The position numbers were made by a program, and so were the translations under genes. A stretch of DNA of 64,000 nt from an uncultured Alphaproteobacteria bacterium (lineage in GTDB: Bacteria > Pseudomonadota > Alphaproteobacteria > RF32 > CAG-239), in contig CAJTJB010000003.1 of NCBI GenBank assembly GCA_910576955.1, forward strand, positions 1 to 64,000. The letters run 5' to 3'. Shown in pieces: positions 7,641 through 15,276 of this stretch; within the stretch, counting starts at the first letter, position 1; each line of letters starts with the position of its first letter. The notes under the pieces are model-generated. The model saw nothing but the letters and a program-made list of their open reading frames with translations. It had not been told where the DNA came from and did no database searches.

Positions 7641-8171
7641 TTATAAACCGCTCAAATCAGGCAACGCCGGCGCACAAAGCTGAATTTTGCCGAACCACCA
7701 CGCCACCAATGCGACAGCGCCAAACGGCAAAACCACTTTTTCAAACGGAAAATGCGCGTGTCCGCCGTTTTTTTCTTTCATCCATTGGTAAAATCTCATC
7801 GCAAAGTGGAATGTCAGAGCACCGCACAGCGTCGCAAACAAAAACGGGTCAAGCCAGAAAATCAAAATAGCTTTCGGTGTGTATTCCAACTGTGACACAT
7901 ACATCGCCAAAATCATCAGCACCGATAATGCCAAAACAATAAAATCGCGTCCCTTAAAGTTCCAGCCCTTTTTATCAAACCATCTGTTTGCCCAATAGCC
8001 CAAAATCAGCAGAAATGCGCCAGCCCATACGCCGACAACCGCGTCATCAACGCCCATACGCCGTGCTATTTCCAAAGACGCGCCCACAGCCACCGTGCAG
8101 ATAGGGCAGGCGGGGTTTGCCATCGCCTCAACACTTATTAAACAAAACAATAAAACCAGTACAACAGCCAT
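7641..8171 (-). CDS. Polytopic membrane protein with CPIC motif
   Basis: The start at 8171 was chosen because AGAGGT precedes this ATG by 6 bases; an in-frame upstream ATG adds 19 residues without a ribosome site. The 176-residue product has an N-terminal signal-like helix ending near ANPACPICTVAVG. This CxxC lies just after the first span and is likely on the periplasmic side, so it could be redox-active or bind metal. Four further hydrophobic segments follow, with a His-containing loop (GGHAHFPFEK). No family name can be given with confidence. The gene is followed by the 7024 gene. Confidence 0.7.
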   Translation of the reverse strand: MAVVLVLLFCLISVEAMANPACPICTVAVGASLEIARRMGVDDAVVGVWAGAFLLILGYWANRWFDKKGWNFKGRDFIVLALSVLMILAMYVSQLEYTPKAILIFWLDPFLFATLCGALTFHFAMRFYQWMKEKNGGHAHFPFEKVVLPFGAVALVAWWFGKIQLCAPALPDLSGL

Positions 8172-8258
8172 TTTTACCTCTATTAAATAAATCTTTCTGA
8201 AGTATCTCAAATATATAAGCAAAGTCAACCGCTTTTTAAGACTTATAAGCCGCTTAAA

Positions 8259-9737
8259 TTACCGCGGCAGTTTTTTGGAAAAATATTGCCAGAAAATGTC
8301 GGTTTTATACTCTTTTGCGGTGTATTGGTGGTTAACATCCCAGCCGAATTCCGGCATCGGGATAAATGCGTCGTTGAGCGTGCGGATTTCATCCCGCACC
8401 AAATCCACCTTGTGCGCTTTTCCGATAAAATATATTCCGCGGTAAAACTCCGTTAACGGCGTCATCGCCCCAATAGCAAGCAAAATGCACAACACAATGG
8501 TTTTAACCGGATGTGCGCGCCGTTCTTCAAACAAAAAGCGGATAGTAAACACCGCAAGCATCACAATCGCCGGAATGCTTGCCCGCATACAAAAGTTATT
8601 CTGCTGGTCAAGCCGCAAAAACGGAATAAGCAACAGCGAGATAAACATCGTCTGGAAAAAAACATTGCGGCAATATTGCGGAAATAATACGGCGATGTAA
8701 AGCAGAAACTCCAGCACCATAAACAAGAGAAGCCGCCCGGGCGTTGTAAAGTCAAACACATAGTACCACCCGTCCATTCCCTCGGAGTTGGTGATAAAAT
8801 AAAGCACGGCAAGCGGCAACAGCCCGAAAGCGCCGATAATATTTTGCGCCGAAAAAATCTCATCAAGCCAAAATTGTTTTTTATCAGGGGAGTTAAACAA
8901 GCAAACTCCGGCGTATGCCAACATAAACGCGCCGATTCCGGCTGTGGGGTAGGGGCTGAAAAACAAACATAACGCCGCGAGCAAACCGAAATTGCTTATT
9001 TTGCGCTCGTTATATACTAACAATATAATAAGCGCCACCGGAATAAACTGGTTAAACACCCAAAACATCCCCGTCGTAATGGACGAATACTGAATAAACG
9101 TTGCCCACCACTCCAAATGGTATTCAAACGGCTGCGGTATAATCGTAAAATATGTATGCCCGATTATATCCATTCCCGAAAACAAGATAAACAATGCGAT
9201 GCCTGCTGAAATCTGCTTAACAGTGCGCACTTTCAAAGCCTGCGCCAGATGCGCGAAAATAAGCGCCACGCCAAACGCCGCATAGATAAATAAAACATAA
9301 TTTCCCAGCATAAACAGCGTATATCTGTCTGTAATAAACAAGCCGAAAAACTTTGCAATGCTTGCCGGAACGAGCCAAAACGCCATATAATAAACGAGAG
9401 GCGTGTTCGCCAGCGGATAAAACACCGGCCAGTCGTAGTTAATCAAATCCCGAAACACCGCGTTGCGGAAGTGGTAGTCAAACGACTGATAATAAAAATA
9501 ACCAATACCGGCAAAAAAGCACCATATAGCCGCAACCGTTGCTATCAAAACAAGGCTCTTGCGGTTGAAATCCGCACTTTCCTCATACGCTTCCCGCGGA
9601 TATGCAAAATAAAACGCCCCCGCAAACAAAAGCGCAAACAAAGCCGCAAAGCCGAAATTAAGCCAGCTCAAGATAAACACAAACAGCGGCAGCCCCAAGT
9701 AAATATACGTCAGTTTGTAAAGCGTGGAAAGTTTCAT
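8259..9737 (-). CDS. Large polytopic membrane protein, GT-C glycosyltransferase-like
   Basis: The protein has 492 residues and about 11-12 hydrophobic segments with a short polar C-terminal domain. A loop after the second or third span (HFRNAVFRDLINYDWPVFY) has the acidic and aromatic make-up typical of the first periplasmic loop of GT-C lipid-sugar-dependent glycosyltransferases. The name is inferred from topology and this loop only. The start at 9737 is behind GGAGG at 5 bp spacing, and a longer frame from 9764 lacks support. It is in a minus-strand run with the TerC-family gene upstream. Confidence 0.65.
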   Translation of the reverse strand: MKLSTLYKLTYIYLGLPLFVFILSWLNFGFAALFALLFAGAFYFAYPREAYEESADFNRKSLVLIATVAAIWCFFAGIGYFYYQSFDYHFRNAVFRDLINYDWPVFYPLANTPLVYYMAFWLVPASIAKFFGLFITDRYTLFMLGNYVLFIYAAFGVALIFAHLAQALKVRTVKQISAGIALFILFSGMDIIGHTYFTIIPQPFEYHLEWWATFIQYSSITTGMFWVFNQFIPVALIILLVYNERKISNFGLLAALCLFFSPYPTAGIGAFMLAYAGVCLFNSPDKKQFWLDEIFSAQNIIGAFGLLPLAVLYFITNSEGMDGWYYVFDFTTPGRLLLFMVLEFLLYIAVLFPQYCRNVFFQTMFISLLLIPFLRLDQQNNFCMRASIPAIVMLAVFTIRFLFEERRAHPVKTIVLCILLAIGAMTPLTEFYRGIYFIGKAHKVDLVRDEIRTLNDAFIPMPEFGWDVNHQYTAKEYKTDIFWQYFSKKLPR

Positions 9738-9776
9738 AAAGCCTCCGGAAATAAAGAGGGGCAAAAGCCCCCCGTT

Positions 9777-10754
9777 TTAAGCGTTTTTCTTGTCTTTGAG
9801 CATCGAGAGCATCACACTACCCAACAGCAACGTAAATGTTACCGTCAGCGAGTGCCATGTCTGCAGCTCAATGCCAATCCACGGCAGAAAGATTTTCGCG
9901 CCGATGAAAATCAACACAATCGACAGCGCGTGTTTGAGATAAACAAACTTATGTACCGCCGCTTCAAGCAAAAAGTACAGAGCTCTCAAACCCAAAATCG
10001 CAAAAATGTTGCTGGTGTACACAATAAACACGTCATCGGTCAAAAGGAAAATCGCCGGAATGCTGTCCAGCGCAAACACCACATCCATCAGCTCAATCGT
10101 AATCAGCGCAAACAGCAGCGGGGTGATGTAGTGTTTACCGTTTTTAACCGTGATAAAATGCGGCCCGTCAATCTCATGTGTTACCGGAAAATATTTTTCT
10201 ACCGTCTTGTAAATACGGCTGTTTTTAACTTTTTCCTCGTCTTCAACCTCTTCATCCGATGAATGGTCAAGCGCCATTTTTGTACCTGTATAGATAAGGA
10301 AAGCAGAGAAAATATACAAAACCCAATGGAAGTTTGCAATCAAAACCTCGCCAACGCCTATCATCAGCGCGCGCATCACAATCGCGCCCAAAATCCCCCA
10401 GAAAAGTACGCGGTGCTGATAAATCCGCGGCACGCCAAGGCTCGAGAAGATAACCGACATCACGAAAATATTATCCATCGACAAGCTTTTCTCCACCAAA
10501 AAGCCCGTAAAATATTCCATCGCTTTTTTTGTGCCCTCTTCATACCACACAAACACGCCGAACAGCAATCCCGCGCCGATGTATGCCGCACATACCCACA
10601 ACGTGTGCGCAAAGCTCGGCACTTCGTTTTTGCGGTTAAACACAAACAAATCCAAAAACAGCAACACCACCACGGCAATGCCGAAACAAACCCACATCAA
10701 GTCTTGCGAAATCACCGCGTGGTGCGTAAATAAATATTGTAATTTTTCTAACAT
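9777..10754 (-). CDS. TerC/Alx family membrane protein
   Basis: The 325-residue inner-membrane protein matches the Alx branch of the TerC family in length. Hallmarks are EKSLSMDNIFVMSVIF in an early span and ELMDVVFALDSIPAIF in a later one, each with the paired acidic residues thought to bind a metal ion. Family members are linked to manganese export or tellurite resistance. The true start is MLEKLQYL at 10754. The longer reading frame from 10913 would run 140 bp into galE and has no support. Only 19 bp separate it from galE, so the two are probably co-transcribed. Confidence 0.9.
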   Translation of the reverse strand: MLEKLQYLFTHHAVISQDLMWVCFGIAVVVLLFLDLFVFNRKNEVPSFAHTLWVCAAYIGAGLLFGVFVWYEEGTKKAMEYFTGFLVEKSLSMDNIFVMSVIFSSLGVPRIYQHRVLFWGILGAIVMRALMIGVGEVLIANFHWVLYIFSAFLIYTGTKMALDHSSDEEVEDEEKVKNSRIYKTVEKYFPVTHEIDGPHFITVKNGKHYITPLLFALITIELMDVVFALDSIPAIFLLTDDVFIVYTSNIFAILGLRALYFLLEAAVHKFVYLKHALSIVLIFIGAKIFLPWIGIELQTWHSLTVTFTLLLGSVMLSMLKDKKNA

Positions 10755-10773
10755 TTTCGTTCTTTCAATAAAA

Positions 10774-11742
10774 TTATATTTCCAAATTCCAAACCGTGCG
10801 GATGATGTCTTCCACATCGGTATATTGGGGTTTCCATCCCAAAAGTTCTTTCGCCTTGTCGGCGTTTGCCGTAAGTTTTGCCGGGTCGCCCGCGCGCCTT
10901 GCGGCATAATCATAATTGAGTTTGCGCCCTATAACCTTTTCGCACGCCTCAACAATTTCTTTAACGCTTGTTCCTTTGCCCGTTCCGAGGTTGACCGTAA
11001 ACGATTTTCCGTCCGCCATCAGCTTTTTCATTGCTGCCGTATGTGCTTTTGCAAGGTCTGAAACGTGCACATAATCGCGCACGCACGTCCCGTCCGGCGT
11101 GTCATAATCATTGCCGAAAATCGCAAACTTCTCCCGTTTGCCGGTTGCCGCCTCCATAATAATCGGCATCAGGTTTTGCGGGTTGCGCTCTCTGCCGGTG
11201 ATAGACTTGTCTGCCGCATAGCCGACCGCGTTAAAATAGCGTAAAGCCGCATAGTCAAGCTTGCCGAGTTTGGCGTACCATTCCATATTCTCTTCAATGG
11301 CGCGCTTGGTGTAACCGTAATAGTTAATCGGCGCAATCGGGTGTTTCTCGTCAATCGGCACATACTCGGGCATACCGTAAACAGCCGCTGAAGAAGAAAA
11401 CACAATATGCTTCACGCCGTATTTCACCATCGCATTGAGGATGTTAATAGAACCGGCAAGGTTATTTTCGGCATACAATTCGGGATTAACCATCGATTCG
11501 CCAACAGCTTTTTTTGCCGCCAGATGCACCACGCCGTCGATTCCCTCGGACATTGCCATCTCCAGCACCGGTTTGTCGAGGATATTCCCGCGGATAAACT
11601 CGGCTTGAGGCAGAATGTTCACTTCATCCCCGCTTGAGAGGTCGTCAAACACCAACACCTCAAACCCTTCTTCCAAGAGTTGTTTTTGCACATGGCTGCC
11701 GATATAGCCTGCGCCGCCTGCAACCAAAATTTTTTTAGCCAA
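10774..11742 (-). CDS. galE: UDP-glucose 4-epimerase
   Basis: This enzyme interconverts UDP-glucose and UDP-galactose in the cytoplasm, supplying galactose for surface glycans. It is an extended short-chain dehydrogenase of 322 residues. The NAD-binding motif GGAGYIGSH is at residues 9-17. The catalytic Ser lies in FSSSAAVYG, and YYGYTK gives the Tyr-xxx-Lys pair. The ALRYFNAVGY and YDTPDGTCVRDYVHVSDLA blocks are diagnostic of GalE. It heads a minus-strand pair with the TerC-family gene. Confidence 0.93.
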   Translation of the reverse strand: MAKKILVAGGAGYIGSHVQKQLLEEGFEVLVFDDLSSGDEVNILPQAEFIRGNILDKPVLEMAMSEGIDGVVHLAAKKAVGESMVNPELYAENNLAGSINILNAMVKYGVKHIVFSSSAAVYGMPEYVPIDEKHPIAPINYYGYTKRAIEENMEWYAKLGKLDYAALRYFNAVGYAADKSITGRERNPQNLMPIIMEAATGKREKFAIFGNDYDTPDGTCVRDYVHVSDLAKAHTAAMKKLMADGKSFTVNLGTGKGTSVKEIVEACEKVIGRKLNYDYAARRAGDPAKLTANADKAKELLGWKPQYTDVEDIIRTVWNLEI

Positions 11743-11808
11743 AGTCTTCTCCTAAAATAAAAATCATACCTTAATAGCATAAAGAGAGTAAATTAAAGGT
11801 TAACCGGT

Positions 11809-11826
11809 TTATCCACATAATCCACA
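11809..11826 (+). promoter_or_regulatory. Two abutting DnaA-box-like sites upstream of dnaB
   Basis: TTATCCACA (11809-11817) is a perfect consensus DnaA box and is followed directly by TAATCCACA (11818-11826). They lie 80 bp before the dnaB start, in the divergent galE-dnaB gap. Confidence 0.55.
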
Positions 11827-11905
11827 GGGAAATTTATCTTTTCGTGCAAAAGAGAAAGTTTTGTTCCATAACACCATAAAAGAGATTAACAAAGGATTCG
11901 TAAGA

Positions 11906-13381
11906 ATGGAAGAACTGGACGTCACGCGCCTGCCGCGCAATATTGAAGCAGAACAAGCGCTTTTAGGGGCATTGCTTGCCAATAACAAGGCTTATGAAAA
12001 AGTTTCGGAGTTTCTGCGCCCCGAGCATTTTTCAGACCCGATACACGTTAAAGTGTTTGACGTGATGGCAAGGCTTATCCAAAAAGGGCACGTTGCGGAC
12101 GTTATCACGCTCAAAAATTATTTCGAGCAGGAGGGAACATTAAACGAAGTCGGCGGTATAAATTATCTGATTAAGCTTTCCGAGTCGTCTTCTCCGCTGA
12201 CCAATATCGAATATTACGCCCAGTTTGTGTATGATAAATATTTGCGCCGCGAACTGATAGCAACCGGTTATGACATTGCGAGCGAGGCTATGGGGGAAAA
12301 TCTGGAGGAAACAACCGCCGCGCAGATAGAGCGGGCGGAAAAGCGCCTTTTTGACCTTGCTATGCACGGTGACGGGCAAAAGGGCTTTCAAGATTTCGGC
12401 TCGTCCTTAAACGCCGCTCTGTCGATGATTGAAAAGGCTTATCAAAAAGAGGGCAAAGTGTCCGGTCTCCCGACAGGGCTGAACGAGCTTGATTACCGGA
12501 TGGGAGGCTTGAACGATTCCGATTTGATAATCCTTGCCGGACGTCCGGCGATGGGCAAAACCGCGCTTGCGATTAACATTGCGTATAATGTTGCCGAATA
12601 TATGCGCGGGGCTGATTGCAAGCTTGATCCACATGATAAAGGCGTGGCGATATTCTCGCTTGAAATGTCCGCCGAGCAATTGGCGTCCCGTATTCTCTCA
12701 AGTATTACCGACACGCCGGGAACCAAGCTCCGCACCGGCGATTTAGAGTTGGGCGAGTTTAACCGTATCGCCACGGCTGTTCGCGAATATCAGCAGCTTC
12801 CGGTATATATTGATGATACTCCCGGTATCAACATTAACACCATCCGTACCCGTGCCCGCCGCTTAAAACGTACGCACGGTTTGGGGCTGATAATTATTGA
12901 CTATATCCAACTCATTTCCGGCTCGGGGGATAAAAAGAGCGAGGGCAACCGCGTGCAGGAAGTGTCCGAAATCTCCCGCGGCTTGAAGATTTTGGCTAAA
13001 GAGCTGAAAGTTCCCGTGATTGCGCTGTCCCAATTAAACCGCGGTTTGGAGCAGCGTGACGATAAACGCCCGTTAATGTCTGACTTGCGTGAATCCGGTT
13101 CTATCGAGCAAGATGCCGACATCGTGATGTTTGTGTTCCGCGAGAACTATTACATCCACAATGCCGAGCCGAAACGCAACACCGGCGAAACCGACGAACA
13201 TTTTAATAAGCGTACAGAAGAATGGCAGCAGCGGGATAAAGAAACCGCCAATTTGGGCGAGGTTATTATCGGTAAACACCGTCACGGCTCCACCGGCACG
13301 GTTAAGCTTTTCTGGGATGGGCAGTTCGCGCGTTTCAGCAATCTTACCCGTGATGAATATTTGCCTGAACAACGGGGGTAA
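11906..13381 (+). CDS. dnaB: Replicative DNA helicase
   Basis: This is the hexameric 5'-3' helicase of the replication fork. The N-terminal primase-interaction domain spans about residues 1-115 (LPRNIEAEQALLGALL), followed by a linker and the RecA-like motor. Walker A is AGRPAMGKTA. LIIIDYIQLISG gives Walker B. ALSQLNRGLEQR and DLRESGSIEQDAD are further helicase motifs. No intein interrupts the motor domain, which is a common site for them. The start MEELDVTR at 11906 follows AAAGGA at 9-10 bp. An upstream ATG at 11861 adds 15 residues without support. A cysteine-cluster gene begins 1 bp after the stop. Confidence 0.96.
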   Translation: MEELDVTRLPRNIEAEQALLGALLANNKAYEKVSEFLRPEHFSDPIHVKVFDVMARLIQKGHVADVITLKNYFEQEGTLNEVGGINYLIKLSESSSPLTNIEYYAQFVYDKYLRRELIATGYDIASEAMGENLEETTAAQIERAEKRLFDLAMHGDGQKGFQDFGSSLNAALSMIEKAYQKEGKVSGLPTGLNELDYRMGGLNDSDLIILAGRPAMGKTALAINIAYNVAEYMRGADCKLDPHDKGVAIFSLEMSAEQLASRILSSITDTPGTKLRTGDLELGEFNRIATAVREYQQLPVYIDDTPGININTIRTRARRLKRTHGLGLIIIDYIQLISGSGDKKSEGNRVQEVSEISRGLKILAKELKVPVIALSQLNRGLEQRDDKRPLMSDLRESGSIEQDADIVMFVFRENYYIHNAEPKRNTGETDEHFNKRTEEWQQRDKETANLGEVIIGKHRHGSTGTVKLFWDGQFARFSNLTRDEYLPEQRG

Positions 13382-13382
13382 G

Positions 13383-13751
13383 ATGAAACAATACGCTAAA
13401 GACGAGTGGGAAAATATCTGCCGCCGCTGCGGCAAGTGCTGCCTGATAAAGCTGGAGGATGAAGACAGCGGCGATGTGTATTACACCAATGTTGTCTGCC
13501 GTTATTTTGATGAAGAAAAGATGTGCTGCTCGGTGTATGATAAACGTTGCGAGCTTGTGCCGACGTGCTTAAAACTCAATCAGGAAAATGTCGATAAGCT
13601 GTCGTGGATGCCCAAAACCTGTGCCTACCGCGAGCTGTTTGAAAACACAACCTCGCCCACGCATACCACCATCAAGGGTAGGGTAATCCCCGAAACGGAA
13701 GTCCCCGAAGAAGAGCTCGAAGACCATATTGTCGATTGGGAAGATTTGTAA
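13383..13751 (+). CDS. YcgN/YkgJ-type cysteine-cluster protein (first copy)
   Basis: The 122-residue protein carries the conserved cysteine pattern of the UPF0260/YkgJ-type zinc or iron-sulfur cluster family. It begins ICRRCGKCCLIKL, continues with VVCRYFD and MCCSVYDKR, and ends with CLKLN and WMPKTCAYRELF. The biochemical role of the family is unknown. The ATG lies 1 bp after the dnaB stop and the gene ends 1 bp before the ASCH gene, so it is translationally coupled. A second, diverged copy lies two genes downstream. Confidence 0.85.
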   Translation: MKQYAKDEWENICRRCGKCCLIKLEDEDSGDVYYTNVVCRYFDEEKMCCSVYDKRCELVPTCLKLNQENVDKLSWMPKTCAYRELFENTTSPTHTTIKGRVIPETEVPEEELEDHIVDWEDL

Positions 13752-13752
13752 G

Positions 13753-14088
13753 ATGCATAAATTAAATGTTAAAGAAAAATATTACAATTTGTTGAAATCC
13801 GGCAGTAAGACCATTGAATTGCGCTTATATGATGAAAAGCGTCAGGCTATACATATCGGGGACGTGATAGAGTTTTCCAACGCCTCGGATGCAGGTGACA
13901 AGTTCAGAGCGGAAGTTATCGCTTTGCACCGTGCGGAAAGTTTTGTCGCCTTGTGTGAAAAGATTGACTGCCGCAAAGCCGGTATGGCTGATAAAGAAGA
14001 ATTATTAAAAGTATTGAGCGAATTTTATCCCGAGCCGCGGCAAAAGGCTTTTGGCGTTGTCGGAATCGAAGTGAAACGGATAATATAA
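13753..14088 (+). CDS. ASCH domain protein
   Basis: The 111-residue protein fits the ASCH fold, a small beta-barrel related to PUA domains that is thought to bind RNA or nucleosides. Typical features are the N-terminal LNVKEKYYNLLKSGSKTIELRL, in which K-S-G-x-K-x-x-E-x-R is the family signature, and the following IHIGDVIEF strand. It starts at 13753, 1 bp after the preceding stop, and its stop overlaps the next ATG (TAATG). It therefore sits translationally coupled between two cysteine-cluster paralogues. Confidence 0.85.
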   Translation: MHKLNVKEKYYNLLKSGSKTIELRLYDEKRQAIHIGDVIEFSNASDAGDKFRAEVIALHRAESFVALCEKIDCRKAGMADKEELLKVLSEFYPEPRQKAFGVVGIEVKRII

Positions 14089-14591
14089 TGTCTGAAGAAT
14101 ACAGCCTTGAAGAAGAATATGACCCGCAATCCCGATTCGCAGATTTAAGTGATGTCGAGCCAAAGTTTTGGGAGAAAAAATCACTCGAACAAATGAGCAA
14201 ACGCGAGTGGGAACTTTTGTGTGACGGCTGCGGCAAGTGCTGTTTAAATAAATTAGAGATTAAAGGAAAGATATGTTTTACAAACACTTACTGCCGTTTT
14301 TTGGATACGAAAAGCTGTTTGTGTAAAATTTATGCGCATCGTTTTCAAAAAGTTAACGATTGTCGTGATATAGACATCTCTGCGATTCGAGAGAAACCGC
14401 GCTGGTTGCCGAAAACCTGCGCTTATGTGCTGTTGGATGAGGGGAAACCCTTGCCAGAATGGCATCCGCTGATAACGGGTAAGGCTGCAAGCGTTCACCA
14501 AGCAGGCGTTTCTCTTCAAGGAAGAACACTAATAAACGAATCTGGGGTAACAGACTATGAAAATTACATTGTTAAGTGGACGGACCTTTGA
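14088..14591 (+). CDS. YcgN/YkgJ-type cysteine-cluster protein (second copy)
   Basis: It has 167 residues and an acidic N-terminal extension of about 40 residues. The cysteine core follows: LLCDGCGKCCLNKL, then TYCRFLD, SCLCKIYAHR, DCRDID and WLPKTCAYVLL. This parallels the gene at 13383 closely enough to call them paralogues, and both end in a V-x-W-x-D-L tail (IVDWEDL and IVKWTDL). The start overlaps the ASCH stop by 1 bp, and the next gene begins inside its 3' end. The metal ligand and function are unknown. Confidence 0.85.
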   Translation: MSEEYSLEEEYDPQSRFADLSDVEPKFWEKKSLEQMSKREWELLCDGCGKCCLNKLEIKGKICFTNTYCRFLDTKSCLCKIYAHRFQKVNDCRDIDISAIREKPRWLPKTCAYVLLDEGKPLPEWHPLITGKAASVHQAGVSLQGRTLINESGVTDYENYIVKWTDL

Positions 14592-15270
14592 AATCGGTGC
14601 CGATTTAGGCTTTGATATGAAAGTCGTGCATTCCGGACGTTCCCGCCGGTTAACTCTCCGTATTGACCGGAAAGACCGCGTGGCGGTGCTGACGATTCCC
14701 AAATACTGCTCCAAAAAAAAGGCAGTGTCGTTTGTTGAGAGCCATCAGGACTGGGTATTGGATAATCTCAAAAAAATCCCCGAATTAAAAAGTTTTCAAA
14801 ATCACGACCAAATTACATTGTTTGGCAAACCCTATACGATAGAACACAGCGACATCCGCGGCAATACAAGGCTTGATAAAAAGAATCATATCCTTTATGT
14901 GTCGGGCGGTATAGAGTTTTTGCACCGCCGCGTCAAAGATTATATTAAAAAGCTGGCGCTGGAAGAATTTACCCGCCGTTCAAGCGAAGTCGCCGACCGC
15001 ATCGGCAAAACCGTGCATAATGTATGCATCAAAGATACCAAATCCCGTTGGGCGAGCTGCTCAACATTAAATAACATCAATTACAGTTGGCGTTTGGCAC
15101 TGGCTCCCGAATTTGTCGCCCGTTATATCGTTGCACACGAAGTATCGCACCTCAAACATCAAGACCATTCTGCATATTTCTGGGCATTAGTCGAGTTTTT
15201 AGAAGAAGATATGCAAAAAGGCCGCGACTGGCTCACCGAAAACGGCCATCTGCTCTATATGTATAAATAA
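14557..15270 (+). CDS. YgjP-type zinc metallopeptidase-like protein
   Basis: The 237-residue protein belongs to the YgjP/DUF45 group of gluzincin-like metalloproteins. The zinc motif HEVSHLKHQDHSAYFW lies near residue 190, with the HExxH pair and the downstream His seen in this family. It is preceded by the hallmark DTKSRWASCST-NNINYSWRL strand block. The N-terminal 80 residues form the usual beta sandwich (VVHSGRSRRLTLRI). No signal peptide is present, so it is cytoplasmic. The start overlaps the preceding gene by 35 bp with GGGG upstream; an alternative ATG at 14614 is possible. Confidence 0.88.
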   Translation: MKITLLSGRTFEIGADLGFDMKVVHSGRSRRLTLRIDRKDRVAVLTIPKYCSKKKAVSFVESHQDWVLDNLKKIPELKSFQNHDQITLFGKPYTIEHSDIRGNTRLDKKNHILYVSGGIEFLHRRVKDYIKKLALEEFTRRSSEVADRIGKTVHNVCIKDTKSRWASCSTLNNINYSWRLALAPEFVARYIVAHEVSHLKHQDHSAYFWALVEFLEEDMQKGRDWLTENGHLLYMYK

Positions 15271-15276
15271 CCTCCT

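Noticed and set aside
9471..10262. 263-residue plus-strand frame opposite the 8259 and TerC-family genes
   Set aside because: It crosses two genes on the other strand. Its composition (Lys/Arg/Gln/Asn-rich) is the antisense shadow of membrane-protein codons.
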